A DNA stretch of 49,717 bases from Verrucomicrobiota bacterium (GTDB taxonomy: Bacteria > Verrucomicrobiota > Verrucomicrobiia > Limisphaerales > JAIPKD01): contig JAIPKD010000015.1 of assembly GCA_021733835.1 (NCBI GenBank), positions 1 to 49,717 on the forward strand. Direction: 5' to 3'. Shown in pieces: positions 9,010-18,813 of the stretch (positions within the stretch are counted from its first letter, which is position 1; every line of letters begins with the position of its first letter). A model generated the notes under the pieces. The model was not told the origin of the DNA and did no database searches. It saw only the letters and a program-made list of their open reading frames with translations. The translations under genes and the position numbers were made by a program.

Positions 9010-10260
9010 ATGAATAAAGAGGCAAATGAAGCAATGATCGCAAAGAGGGTTGATAAGATAGTGTCAGAGGCGCGGGTATTGGATATTCATACGCATCTTT
9101 ATGCGCCGGCCTTTGGGAAGCTCCTTCTATGGGGTATCGACGAGTTATTGGTATACCACTATCTCTTGGCGGAGGCATTCCGGTATTTCAAGTTGCCGTA
9201 TGATAAGTTCCATGCCATGAGCAAGGCCGAACAGGCGGAGCTTGTGTGGGACGAATTATTCGTGAAGCGTTCTCCGGTTTCGGAGGCGTGCAGGGGGGTG
9301 ATAACATCGTTGAACAGACTGGGATTGGAGCCGCGGCAGAAGGATTTGAATTTGTTGAGGAAATGGTTCGCAGAGCAGGATACGGACGAATATGTATCAC
9401 GGTGCATGGAACTGGCGGGCGTGGACTCGCTTTGTATGACTAACTCGCCTTTTGACGATGCCGAGCGTCAGGTGTGGGATTCGGGATTTGATGGTGATGG
9501 AAGGTTCGTGGCGGCGTTACGGATAGACCCTCTGTTGGTGTCATGGCCGAAGACATGCGAATGGTTGAAGGAGAACGGTTATGATGTCGAACCGGAGATA
9601 AACGACAAGACCGCCGGTGAGGTGCGCCGATTCCTGGGGCATTGGAAGGACAAGATGCGCGCCGAATACGTGATGGTCTCGTTGCCACCGGACTTCGAGT
9701 ATCCTTCATCCACTGCGTGTTCGAAGCTGATCGATGCCGTTGTCGCACCGTTTTGCGCCGAGCACGGGATTCCGTTTGCGCTGATGATCGGTGTCAAGCG
9801 GGGAGTGAACAAGGAATTGAAGCTGGCCGGTGACGGCGTGGGCTGGAGTAAGCTCGAGGCGGTTGAGAACCTGTGCGGGGCGTATCCCGAGGTGAAGTTC
9901 ATGGTTACCGCGCTTTCGCGTGAGGTTCAACATACGCTCTGTGTCGTCGGAAGGAAGTTCAGGAATCTCCATATTTTCGGATGCTGGTGGTTTACGAATG
10001 TGCCGCATTTGATCGAGGAGATAACGCGGATGCGCCTCGAACTGTTGGGGACGAGTTTTACGGCGCAGCATTCGGATGCGCGGGTTATTGACCAGATAAT
10101 TTACAAGTGGGATCACTCGAGGTCTCTGATCGCCAAGGTGTTGGCGGACAAGTATATAGACCTGGCGCGCGCCGGATGGGAAGTGTCCGACGAGGAGATC
10201 AAGCGTGATGTGACGGCGCTGTTCGGCGGCGAGTTCAAGAGGTTCGCCGGTGGTCATTGA
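9010..10260 (+). CDS. Glucuronate/uronate isomerase-like amidohydrolase
   Basis: LDIHTHLYAPAFG HxH motif; overall uronate isomerase-like layout. Confidence 0.7.
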   Translation: MNKEANEAMIAKRVDKIVSEARVLDIHTHLYAPAFGKLLLWGIDELLVYHYLLAEAFRYFKLPYDKFHAMSKAEQAELVWDELFVKRSPVSEACRGVITSLNRLGLEPRQKDLNLLRKWFAEQDTDEYVSRCMELAGVDSLCMTNSPFDDAERQVWDSGFDGDGRFVAALRIDPLLVSWPKTCEWLKENGYDVEPEINDKTAGEVRRFLGHWKDKMRAEYVMVSLPPDFEYPSSTACSKLIDAVVAPFCAEHGIPFALMIGVKRGVNKELKLAGDGVGWSKLEAVENLCGAYPEVKFMVTALSREVQHTLCVVGRKFRNLHIFGCWWFTNVPHLIEEITRMRLELLGTSFTAQHSDARVIDQIIYKWDHSRSLIAKVLADKYIDLARAGWEVSDEEIKRDVTALFGGEFKRFAGGH

Positions 10261-11885
10261 CCGCGCTGTGCGATGGGGATTCTGCGGCCGATGCCGAAGG
10301 CCTTACTCGTGACCTTTAGTCCGGGTGCGGCTTGACGGCGCTTGTATTCGGAACGGTTAACCAGGTGGATAATGTGGCGGACGATTGCCTCGTCGATACC
10401 GCGGGCGGCTATTTGCCCCGGCGCCTTGCCATTGACTATGTAGTCGTCGAGGATGGTGTCCAAAGTGGAGTACGGCGGGAGCGAGTCTTGGTCTGTCTGT
10501 CCCGGTTTAAGCTCGGCTGAGGGCGGTTTCTCGATTGTCCGGTTGGGGATAATTTCGCCGTTGCGGTTAATCCATCGAGCGAGCTTGTATACGGTGGTCT
10601 TGGGCAAATCGCTTATCACGGAGAGCCCGCCGCACATGTCGCCGTATAGAGTACAATAACCGACGGCGAGCTCGCTTTTGTTTCCGGTGGCGAGGAGCAG
10701 GCATCCGAATTTATTGGATAAGGCCATCAGGAGGAGTCCGCGGAGGCGGGCCTGTATATTTTCTTCGGCAATATTTTCGGGGAGACCTTTGAAGAGCGGA
10801 TGAAGCTCGTTGGTAATCGTCTTAAAGGCCGCTTTAATGGGTAGTACGTCGTAACGGATGCCGAGGTTTTCGGCTAGCGCGCGTGCGTCTGTAAGGCTGC
10901 CGCTCGATGAGAACTCCGAGGGCAGCGATACGCCGTGGACGTTTTCGGGGCCCAATGCGCCGACGGCCAGGGTGGCGACCAATGCCGAATCAATGCCGCC
11001 GCTGAGGCCGAGCAGCGCCGATTTGAATCCGCACTTGGACAAGTAATCGGAGGTACCGAGGGTCAGGGCCTTATATAATTTTTCTTCATCGGCTGAATGC
11101 GTTTTTTGTATCGGCTGAGCGGTGGCGGTATCCACGACGACGAAGTCTTCTTCGAAGGATGCGGCTTGGGCGATGACTTCGCCATTGGCGTCGAGGACGA
11201 GGCTTGAACCGTCGAATATCAGCTCGTCGTTGCCGCCGACGAGGTTGCAATAGGCGATGGGCATACCGGTTTTGGCGGCTAGATCGGACAACATCGAGTG
11301 GCGCACGCGGTTTTTCCCGAGGTGCCACGGTGAGGCCGAGATATTGAACAGGATTCGAGCGCCCGCGTTTGACAGGGCGGTAACCGGGTTAAAGTGGTAT
11401 CGGCGCTCCGGCCAGAAGTCTTCGTCGTTCCAGACATCCTCACAGATAGTCAGGCCGATCGTTTCGTTATCGAGAACGCACGGCGAGTTTTGGTCGGCGG
11501 GTTCGAAGTAACGGTCTTCATCGAATACATCGTAGCTGGGCAGGAGTGATTTGTTCCTGATTTCGCGAATGCTCCCGTTTTGGAGTAAGGCGACCGAATT
11601 AGCGGCGTCGCGGCCGGGACGCGTTCGGCTTCTGTCGGCGAAGCCGATTATGATTGCGCACTTTGTTGTTACTTGAGCTATTTCGTTGAGCGCCGCCAGG
11701 TTTTGCTCGATGAATCCGGTCTTGAGGAGGAGGTCACGCGGCGGGTAACCAGTGAGGGCGAGCTCCGGGAAAACGACTACGTCGGCGTTATTCTCGAGGC
11801 CGCGGTAATAGTTCTCGATGATCTTGTTCTTGTTCCCCTGTATATCGCCGATGGTTGTGTTGATTTGTGCTAGAGCGATTTTCAT
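10254..11885 (-). CDS. nadE: Glutamine-dependent NAD+ synthetase
   Basis: N-terminal nitrilase domain (FPELALTGYPPRDLLL, TICEDVW) plus ATP-PPase LGLSGGIDSALVA and GNKSELAVGYCTLYGDMCGG. Confidence 0.96.
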   Translation of the reverse strand: MKIALAQINTTIGDIQGNKNKIIENYYRGLENNADVVVFPELALTGYPPRDLLLKTGFIEQNLAALNEIAQVTTKCAIIIGFADRSRTRPGRDAANSVALLQNGSIREIRNKSLLPSYDVFDEDRYFEPADQNSPCVLDNETIGLTICEDVWNDEDFWPERRYHFNPVTALSNAGARILFNISASPWHLGKNRVRHSMLSDLAAKTGMPIAYCNLVGGNDELIFDGSSLVLDANGEVIAQAASFEEDFVVVDTATAQPIQKTHSADEEKLYKALTLGTSDYLSKCGFKSALLGLSGGIDSALVATLAVGALGPENVHGVSLPSEFSSSGSLTDARALAENLGIRYDVLPIKAAFKTITNELHPLFKGLPENIAEENIQARLRGLLLMALSNKFGCLLLATGNKSELAVGYCTLYGDMCGGLSVISDLPKTTVYKLARWINRNGEIIPNRTIEKPPSAELKPGQTDQDSLPPYSTLDTILDDYIVNGKAPGQIAARGIDEAIVRHIIHLVNRSEYKRRQAAPGLKVTSKAFGIGRRIPIAQRGQ

Positions 11886-11943
11886 GTTCGGATGGTTTGA
11901 GATTGACGTCGATATAATCGGTTAAAAGGTTCTGACATTGTCG

Positions 11944-12564
11944 TTAACGCGTGGGGATAAATACGTCGGAGAGTGATCCGGAGTCCGCGGTGATGACGGC
12001 GCCGGTAGTGACGCCGTGGTTTGCGAACCAGTTTTGAGACATTTCCAGGACGAATTGGATGTTGTCGTGTTCGGCTGTAATCGGTTCTTCATTGAACGGT
12101 TGCATATCATGGATTTCGAGTATAACGCCCTCGGAATCGATGTATGCGCAGGTTAGCGGGATGGAGGTATTTTTCATGTAGAACGAGGCCCGGTGTGGTT
12201 GCGCGAAGACGAATAGCATGCCGTGATTTTCTTCGAGCTGTTTTCTGAACATAAGGCCGGTGCTTATTTGGATCGGCCTTTGAGCGATCTCGGCCGTTAC
12301 GGTGTTTGTTCCGACGTAGAGATTTTTTGTAGGTAAATGCGGTTGAGCTTTGTTGATGTGGAATTCGTTGCTGCTTCGTGTGGGCGGCGGCGTTTGCCGT
12401 GCCTGACCTCCGCATCCGACGCCGATGCACGCCGATATCAGGCATGTAATGATTGCCGTGAGGATATGATATGCATGGCGCCGGTCTGGCTTGTCGCCGG
12501 GGAATTTGTTAATGTTGCCCGAACGATCCGTTTCTTGGCGGTTGAGCTGGGGTAAGGTTTTCAT
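11944..12564 (-). CDS. DUF192 family protein, putative lipoprotein
   Basis: GLMFRKQLEENHGMLFVF...FYMKNTSIPLTCAYID..G.ILEIHDMQP; LISACIGVGC lipobox-like. Confidence 0.85.
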   Translation of the reverse strand: MKTLPQLNRQETDRSGNINKFPGDKPDRRHAYHILTAIITCLISACIGVGCGGQARQTPPPTRSSNEFHINKAQPHLPTKNLYVGTNTVTAEIAQRPIQISTGLMFRKQLEENHGMLFVFAQPHRASFYMKNTSIPLTCAYIDSEGVILEIHDMQPFNEEPITAEHDNIQFVLEMSQNWFANHGVTTGAVITADSGSLSDVFIPTR

Positions 12565-12565
12565 G

Positions 12566-14002
12566 TCAGGACGCAACCAGTTTGCGACAGGCTGATTTGA
12601 GTTTGCCGAGCTGCATCTTTGATTTTGCCTCGATGTAACAGCGGATAAGTGGTTCGGTGCCGCTGGCGCGGAAGGCTACCCATTGTCCGCCGGAGAGGAT
12701 AAATTTGAAACCGTCTTTAGTTATGATGTCCTCAACCTTGGAACCCGCGATTTTGCCGGGGCCTTCGGCGAGTTCTTCGAGGAAAGACGCTTTTTTATCG
12801 GGACTAAGGCGTAAGTTAATCCTATCCGTAAAGAACGAACCTACCTGTTTTTCTATTTTCTCGAGGATCTTGCCGAGAGACTTCTTCTCTGTGGCGACGA
12901 GTTCCGCCATGAGGAGGCAGGCGAGGATACCGTCTTTTTCGGGGATATGCCCTTTGACGCTGAGTCCGCCGGACTCCTCGCCGCCGACGATGACGGGTTC
13001 GGATTCCATGATAGCGCCGATATGTTTGAAGCCGACGGGAGTTTCGCGGATTTCTACGTTCAGCCAATCGGCGACGGCGTTGACCATATGGCTTGTGGGG
13101 ATTGTTCTAACAACGGAACCGGACCAGCCCCTGTTTTTTTTCAAGTGATAGAGGGCGAGCGGCAGTATTTGGTTCGGCGACAGCCAGGTGCCGGTCTTAT
13201 CGACTATCCCGAATCTGTCGGCGTCTCCGTCCAAGCCGAGACCTAGACTGGCTTTGCGTTTAAGGATGCTTTCGATAACTTGGCACATGCCCCCGGCGTC
13301 CGGCTCCGGATGGCGTCCGCCGAACAGCGGATTTATGTAATCATGGAATTTGATAACCTTTGCGCCGGCTTCCTCGAGGAGTGTATCGAGATAACCATGG
13401 CCTGTGCCGTACATAAATTCCAGGGCTGTTCTAAGGCCGGCCTTGCTTATGACATCGAAGTTAATCAGCTTCCGTATCTGTTTGAAGTAGGCCGGTTGGG
13501 GGTCAAATTCTTTGAATTTGATTGAATTATGGACGTTGTTATCGAAAGTCCATCCCTTTTGCAGGAGTGTATTAATTCGCGCCTCGATATCGTGTGTGAC
13601 CGATTCGGGCGCCGGCGCGCCATTGCTGGTGGAGAACTTTATGCCTTGGTACTCGGCGGGGTTATGGCTTGCGGTGAAATTAATGCCGCCGATGGCTTTT
13701 CTGGTTCTAATCGCATGCGAGATAACCGGCGTGGGTGTGTCCCTGTTGCAGAGGAGGGGTTGGATTTGGTTTGATTGGAGCACGGCGCAGGCGGCAAGGG
13801 CCAGGTCGCGCCCCAGAAAACGTGTGTCGTGACCGACGATGACAATTGGTTTGCGTCCGTGGATATCGGAGTTTTTATCTTTCAAATTATTCGAAAGATG
13901 ATCCGCAATCGCTTGAGTTACGAGTTGTGCTCTGTCAAACGTGAAATCACGGGCAATAAGCCCGCGCCAGCCTGAGGTGCCGAATTTAATTGATACGCTC
14001 AT
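12566..14002 (-). CDS. Phosphoglucomutase/phosphomannomutase family protein
   Basis: KFGTSGWRG, TASHNPAEYQGIK, DGDADRFGIVD, RASGTEPLIRCYIEA. Confidence 0.93.
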   Translation of the reverse strand: MSVSIKFGTSGWRGLIARDFTFDRAQLVTQAIADHLSNNLKDKNSDIHGRKPIVIVGHDTRFLGRDLALAACAVLQSNQIQPLLCNRDTPTPVISHAIRTRKAIGGINFTASHNPAEYQGIKFSTSNGAPAPESVTHDIEARINTLLQKGWTFDNNVHNSIKFKEFDPQPAYFKQIRKLINFDVISKAGLRTALEFMYGTGHGYLDTLLEEAGAKVIKFHDYINPLFGGRHPEPDAGGMCQVIESILKRKASLGLGLDGDADRFGIVDKTGTWLSPNQILPLALYHLKKNRGWSGSVVRTIPTSHMVNAVADWLNVEIRETPVGFKHIGAIMESEPVIVGGEESGGLSVKGHIPEKDGILACLLMAELVATEKKSLGKILEKIEKQVGSFFTDRINLRLSPDKKASFLEELAEGPGKIAGSKVEDIITKDGFKFILSGGQWVAFRASGTEPLIRCYIEAKSKMQLGKLKSACRKLVAS

Positions 14003-14053
14003 TATGTTTACAGATTAAGAAATTTTGCAGATTCGGAACTTTTTCGTCGATAA

Positions 14054-14079
14054 CGAGGGGGGCATTAATACGCCCCTCC
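14054..14079 (-). terminator. Stem-loop between nuoA and the phosphohexomutase gene
   Basis: cgaggggggcattaatacgcccctcc inverted repeat. Confidence 0.5.
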
Positions 14080-14092
14080 GATCATGGGCCGA

Positions 14093-14491
14093 TCATTTAT
14101 ACCAGCGCAATGCTCCTTTCTTCAGGGCGTAGATATAGCCAATAAAGAGCAAAACCAGGAAAGTGGTCATGCTTCCCAGGATCATCCCTGCGCCCGCATC
14201 CAGTTTATCCCTGTACACGACGGCCCAGGGAAAGAGGAATATCACTTCAATATCAAACAGAATAAAAAGGAGCGCCACGAGGTAAAATTTCACGGAAAAC
14301 CTTGGAATCTCACTGGTTTCAGGGATCATTCCGCACTCGTACGGAGTGTCCTTTATCTGATCCCGCTTTCCGGACTTACCTAGGATCACTGAAAAAACAA
14401 GCATACCCGCCACTATCCCGGTTGCGGCTATCAAAAGGAGCAGAACCGGTATGTATTGGATTAATTGCGAATCGATTGTTCCCAATATCAT
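14093..14491 (-). CDS. nuoA: NADH-quinone oxidoreductase subunit A
   Basis: YECGMIPETSEIPRFSVKFYLVALLFILFDIEVIFLFPWAV is the NuoA signature; start chosen at MILGTID. Confidence 0.92.
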   Translation of the reverse strand: MILGTIDSQLIQYIPVLLLLIAATGIVAGMLVFSVILGKSGKRDQIKDTPYECGMIPETSEIPRFSVKFYLVALLFILFDIEVIFLFPWAVVYRDKLDAGAGMILGSMTTFLVLLFIGYIYALKKGALRWYK

Positions 14492-14848
14492 TTTAGTTAA
14501 TTCTATTTGAGACGTCCGGATTTTCAAGATGAATCCGAATTATTCAGTGTATTCCTGTGCGCGACGAATAAAATCGGCTTGCTGAAAGCTGGTATGCTTG
14601 TATAAATAACGCAGCACAGGTTTGGCCCAAGACGAACGATGCCGGCGACGAGAGGGAGCAGAAAGCAAAGAAGGCGAATACACCGGCCGGAGAATAGCAA
14701 CGGGAGGCAGCTATTGCGCGGCGGTTCTTCATTCGAGAATATTGTGCGAGAGAGGAAAACGTACGCGCCGCATCAAGAGTTTGTTGAGTATTTGCTGAAT
14801 ATCTGCTCTTATAGTGCCAGGACTGATGTAGAATACTGAAGGTTTATC

Positions 14849-15202
14849 ATGTCGGAATCAGAAAAGGAAAGAATACAGGGTTCAGGTGAAGCGATGTCAG
14901 CTTCGGGATCGAGGCGCAAATCGACGCGTAAACGCACATCTCAAGGAGGCCGGCGTCCCGGGAAGAAACAGGCCAAGTCTCCTCAAAGGACCTCGGCATC
15001 AGATGCGGATCAAGTGCGCCGGATAGAACAGGCCGTTGAGGAGCTTAATCGAATTACCGCCGAACTGAAGGAGGTTCAAGAGGACTTGGAAAGTGTCGTG
15101 CGCCTCCTCGAGGCGGCCGATAGCCTAAGTGATACAAGACCGGAGGATGTGGATAGGCTAATGCATAAGATCAACGGACTCCGGAAGAAAGGCCATGCAT
15201 AG
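14849..15202 (+). CDS. Hypothetical protein with a Lys/Arg-rich N-terminus and C-terminal coiled coil
   Basis: Basic SRRKSTRKRTSQGGRRPGKKQ then heptad-like EQAVEELNRITAELKEVQEDLESVVRLLE. Confidence 0.5.
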   Translation: MSESEKERIQGSGEAMSASGSRRKSTRKRTSQGGRRPGKKQAKSPQRTSASDADQVRRIEQAVEELNRITAELKEVQEDLESVVRLLEAADSLSDTRPEDVDRLMHKINGLRKKGHA

Positions 15203-15260
15203 TGGTAAATTGCTTAAAAAACATAAAAGGCGACAATTATCATAATAAACTGTTCCTGTT

Positions 15261-15282
15261 TTTAAGCTGTTGAGCTGTTGAG
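15261..15282 (+). repeat. 22-nt intergenic repeat (tandem CTGTTGAG), copy A
   Basis: tttaagctgttgagctgttgag identical to 31531-31552. Confidence 0.85.
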
Positions 15283-15358
15283 TGGTTTGAGATCGGATGT
15301 CGTTTGCGTACACGTTCTCGTTCGCGATTCCGTTATTGGTTTAACCACGGCAGTCGGT

Positions 15359-15981
15359 TTAAATCTCCCGCTCGAACTCCTCGATTGACGGCACCAACAC
15401 CGCCTTGCGGTGTAGGCGCCGCAGTTCCTGCTCATCGGCGATGGCATCCACCTTCGCCTTCAGCTCGCCTGGTGCATCGCCAAACCGTGCCTCTAATACT
15501 TCCACTATATAGGCCCGCAGTGCTTCTAGCCTGCCTTTCTGCAGGCCTTCCTGTAGGCCTTCTTTACGGCCTAACCTTTCAATACTCGTTACGTATGGCA
15601 TAGTCTTCTCCTGTTCATACTCCACCAATTCCCTCCGGAATTCAACTTCTCCACAGACTCATCATACCGGTCGGCTATTCGGTGATGGTACCGGTACATC
15701 CGAAGGGGTAAGTCCTTTACCACCCAACTCTGTACCTCCACGTGGATTAATATACATTCCTTCCGGCCGTCCTTACGGATTACCCTTACCAATTTATCCA
15801 CTCGCTGCTTACCCAGTTTTGAGTTCCTGGTCACCTCTTGGAGTTCCTTATCCAAAAACTCGATCGGCTCGTGCCAGTTGATATTGTCGGCAACCTCCGG
15901 GAAGCAGAACTCCAGGAGCGGTTGCAGGTATAGCTCCAGCGCCTCCTTCCAAGCCCCGTCGTAATCTGTTTGTTTGTTCAT
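15359..15981 (-). pseudogene. Rpn/YhgA-like PD-(D/E)XK recombination-promoting nuclease, internally deleted and frameshifted
   Basis: N-terminal ORF 15589-15981 (HEPIEFLDKELQEVTRN...VDKLVRVIRKDGRKECILIHVEVQ...RMYRYHHRIADRYD) and C-terminal ORF 15359-15628 (YEQEKTMPYVTSIERLGRKEGLQEGLQKG) abut in different frames; the expected middle domain is missing. Confidence 0.8.
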
Positions 15982-16087
15982 AGCAATCTTGCGATGATAC
16001 TACATCGTCAAGTGCTAATAATGCAAAGATAATATTTGTAAATATAAATTAAATCTCACGCGAAGGACGCGAAGAAGTATCGATTTC

Positions 16088-16440
16088 GTCTTCGTTCCCG
16101 TTCACGTTCCCGTTCACGATTCCGATTATTCGCAGTCGATGATACTATATGAAAAACGCGTACGCGAACGTGAACGGGGGAGGCACGGAGCGCGGCTGTG
16201 TCCGAAGGATCAGCCGCAGCGGCATCAAGCGCTACGCCATCATCCGATTACCAGGAAGCAACGGCATTTTTGCACAGCCGGCGGAGCGCGACTGTGTCCG
16301 AAAATAGCGGCTGCGAATGCCGGAGTTTCAACCGATTATATTGCGAAAGCGCCTTTTAAACTGCTGCGGCTGGCCTTCCGGCACAGCCGCGCTCCGAAGA
16401 CAGCGACTTCGAATGCCCGGCTTCACTCGGTTACCGTGTG
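16088..16440 (+). repeat. Repeat island 1: stem-loop repeat units (GCGGCTG...CAGCCGC) and CGTTCCCGTTCACG direct repeats
   Basis: 16124-16222 resembles 31777-31875; hairpin GCGGCTG(16192-16198)/CAGCCGC(16211-16217); derivative units near 16281-16345 and 16391-16431. Confidence 0.8.
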
Positions 16441-16887
16441 CAACGATTTTTCCAGATTGCTGCGCTGACTTGATTTCATCAAAATTCTCGGATGAATTAA
16501 AATCCTATAGGCGGCACACAATCATTCTATCCAATAATGAGACGATAAGTGGGATCGATGTCTTAATATTGTGCATTTTTATAAGGATGAAGGGCGGTAA
16601 ATTCTTAAAACCGAGAATCGCGAGGTATAACTGTATTCAACAATAGACTTTTTGCCGATCATACGTTGAGCTCAAAATAGGCGAATTCAAAGTAATTATC
16701 TGTATAAGTACCTGTCATTCAGGACAATGCGAGGTATAATCTGATATTTGAATTTGAACTGTCTGGTATAGTATTGTTTCTTGAGAGGCGATTTCACGTC
16801 CAAGAAGAAGAAAATCCGTGCTCAGGTGTGATTTATGCTTAAGGGGAGAGGGTGGGGAAATAGGGTTATGCTCAATTAAGATAGGTA

Positions 16888-18192
16888 ATGAAGGTATTAC
16901 GTAATAGGAATGTAGCTGCCGGTAATGTTTTGGTGACGGCATTGATAATAACGGGAGTGCTCGGTATATCATTGTTTGGCTATCTATCATTGATCCAGAC
17001 GCAACAGAAGAACAATTACAGGTCGAGCGCCTGGAAGCTTGCGCTTGCGAACGCCGAGGCCGGGTTGGAAGAGGCGCTGGCGCATTTGAATCATAGCGGC
17101 ACGAATAATCTGGATGCCGATGGATGGACGCGCGTAAACAATAACTATACGAACGGGCGTTCGATAAACTCGGGGCGTTACGCGGTGACGATAGTCATGA
17201 CGAATTATTTGAAGCCTGCGATCAGGTCCTCAGGGTATATGCCGTTGCCGTTGAGTACGAATAATATCAAACGCACCATTTACGTCACCACAGAGCCTGT
17301 CGGCCTTTTTGTGAAGACGCTTCTCGCCATGAATATCATAGACATGAACGGGAATAACCTGAGAACCGATAGTTATGATTCCACAGACCCGAATTTCAGT
17401 GCGGGCGGGCGATATGATCCTGCAAAGTCCAAGGATAACGGAGATGTGGCATCAACGGCGGGTATAATCGGGATAATCGATATCGGCAACGCCGACATAT
17501 ACGGTCGTGTTGCAACGGGCCCCGGGGGAACCGTTGTTATCGGCCCAAAAGGCTCGGTCGGTGATAAGTCCTGGCAGGATGCCGGGAATTCGGGAATTCA
17601 GCCGGGCAAGTTTGCCGATGATGTTCAGGTCGAACTCGAGGATTTGGAATTTTCTTTAGGTGACAGCTATGTCTTCAATCCCGCCGGCGGCGTGGTAGGT
17701 GAGGTTGCCTACGATCATATTTTGGATAGTGGTGATTACAAAATAACGAACTTATCGGGATCGGTCTTAGTTCGGGGCGATGCCACTCTTTTAGTTACGG
17801 ATATATTCTCGATGAGTAGTAGTGATATTATTCAGATCGAACCGGATGCATCGTTGAAATTATACTTGGACACAGACGCCAAGATCAGTGGTCAGGGAAT
17901 TATGAATTCGGGAAGCCCGGAATATCTTCAGGTATACGGTTTATCCGGGTGTAATAACCTTGAATTCAGCGGGAATGCCTCGTTTTCCGGTGTGGTTTAT
18001 GCGCCCAATGCCCAGCTTTCGTTAAAAGGTGGCGGCAGCGATGTAGCGGATTTTCAGGGTGCCGCCATAGCTAATAACATCAGCCTATTCGGAAATTATA
18101 ATTTTCATTATGATGAAAGCCTAAAGGACAGGATCATAGGGCCTATTAAAGAATATGTTGTTACCTCATGGTCTGAATTAACTACCGAGTAG
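16888..18192 (+). CDS. PilX-like pilus assembly protein, likely DUF7305 C-terminus (paralog 1)
   Basis: N-terminal hydrophobic NVLVTALIITGVLGISLFGYLSLIQTQQ; C-terminal SGVVYAPNAQLSLKGGGSDVADFQGAAIAN; close paralog of 19330-20637. Confidence 0.75.
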   Translation: MKVLRNRNVAAGNVLVTALIITGVLGISLFGYLSLIQTQQKNNYRSSAWKLALANAEAGLEEALAHLNHSGTNNLDADGWTRVNNNYTNGRSINSGRYAVTIVMTNYLKPAIRSSGYMPLPLSTNNIKRTIYVTTEPVGLFVKTLLAMNIIDMNGNNLRTDSYDSTDPNFSAGGRYDPAKSKDNGDVASTAGIIGIIDIGNADIYGRVATGPGGTVVIGPKGSVGDKSWQDAGNSGIQPGKFADDVQVELEDLEFSLGDSYVFNPAGGVVGEVAYDHILDSGDYKITNLSGSVLVRGDATLLVTDIFSMSSSDIIQIEPDASLKLYLDTDAKISGQGIMNSGSPEYLQVYGLSGCNNLEFSGNASFSGVVYAPNAQLSLKGGGSDVADFQGAAIANNISLFGNYNFHYDESLKDRIIGPIKEYVVTSWSELTTE

Positions 18193-18321
18193 GAAACATA
18201 CAGCGTTGTCTTATTATTGTCGTTGCAAATAAAACTGGCTAAATGTCTGAAATTGCATAAATTTACTCGTAAAATACTGAGTTTATCCGGATCATAACAA
18301 ACGGTCTCGAATAGAATTGAA

Positions 18322-18813
18322 ATGAAGATAATCGTTAGCAATCTTGAGATACCCGGGAACCGGAAGACTAATAGGCATAAGAGACGCGAAACCGCCTTTT
18401 CGCTGGTTGAGATGCTGGTGGCCTCGGTAGTGACGCTGATAGTGTTTGTGGCGTTGTATACCGGATTGGCCCAGGGGTTTCGGATGATCGAGAATGCGAG
18501 GATCAATACGCGTTCTGTCGAAGTGATGACCAGCAAGATAGAATGGTTTCGGCTGCTGACGTGGGATCAGATAACCAACAGCGCGTTTGTGCCGGATACA
18601 TTTACCGAGCCGGTTTTTCCGGATGACGAACAGGGGGAGGGTCCGGTATTCAACGGGACGATAGACATCAACCCGGTTTCCTTTTCCACGAGTTATTCGA
18701 ACACCCTCAAGGAGGTGGTGATAACGCTCACGTGGAACGCCGGAGGACGCGCGTATACGAATCAATTCTCGACATTAGTGGCCAAAGATGGAATGCAAAA
18801 CTATATATACTGA
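18322..18813 (+). CDS. Type IV prepilin-like protein (minor pilin)
   Basis: ETAFSLVEMLVASVVTLIVFVALYTGL prepilin N-terminal methylation motif. Confidence 0.8.
   Translation: MKIIVSNLEIPGNRKTNRHKRRETAFSLVEMLVASVVTLIVFVALYTGLAQGFRMIENARINTRSVEVMTSKIEWFRLLTWDQITNSAFVPDTFTEPVFPDDEQGEGPVFNGTIDINPVSFSTSYSNTLKEVVITLTWNAGGRAYTNQFSTLVAKDGMQNYIY

Noticed and set aside
9706-10257. Minus-strand 183-aa ORF
   Set aside because: Shadow ORF opposite the uronate isomerase-like gene.
16139-16646. Two 109-aa plus-strand ORFs
   Set aside because: They overlap repeat island 1 in different frames; no recognisable domain, better explained as repeat DNA.
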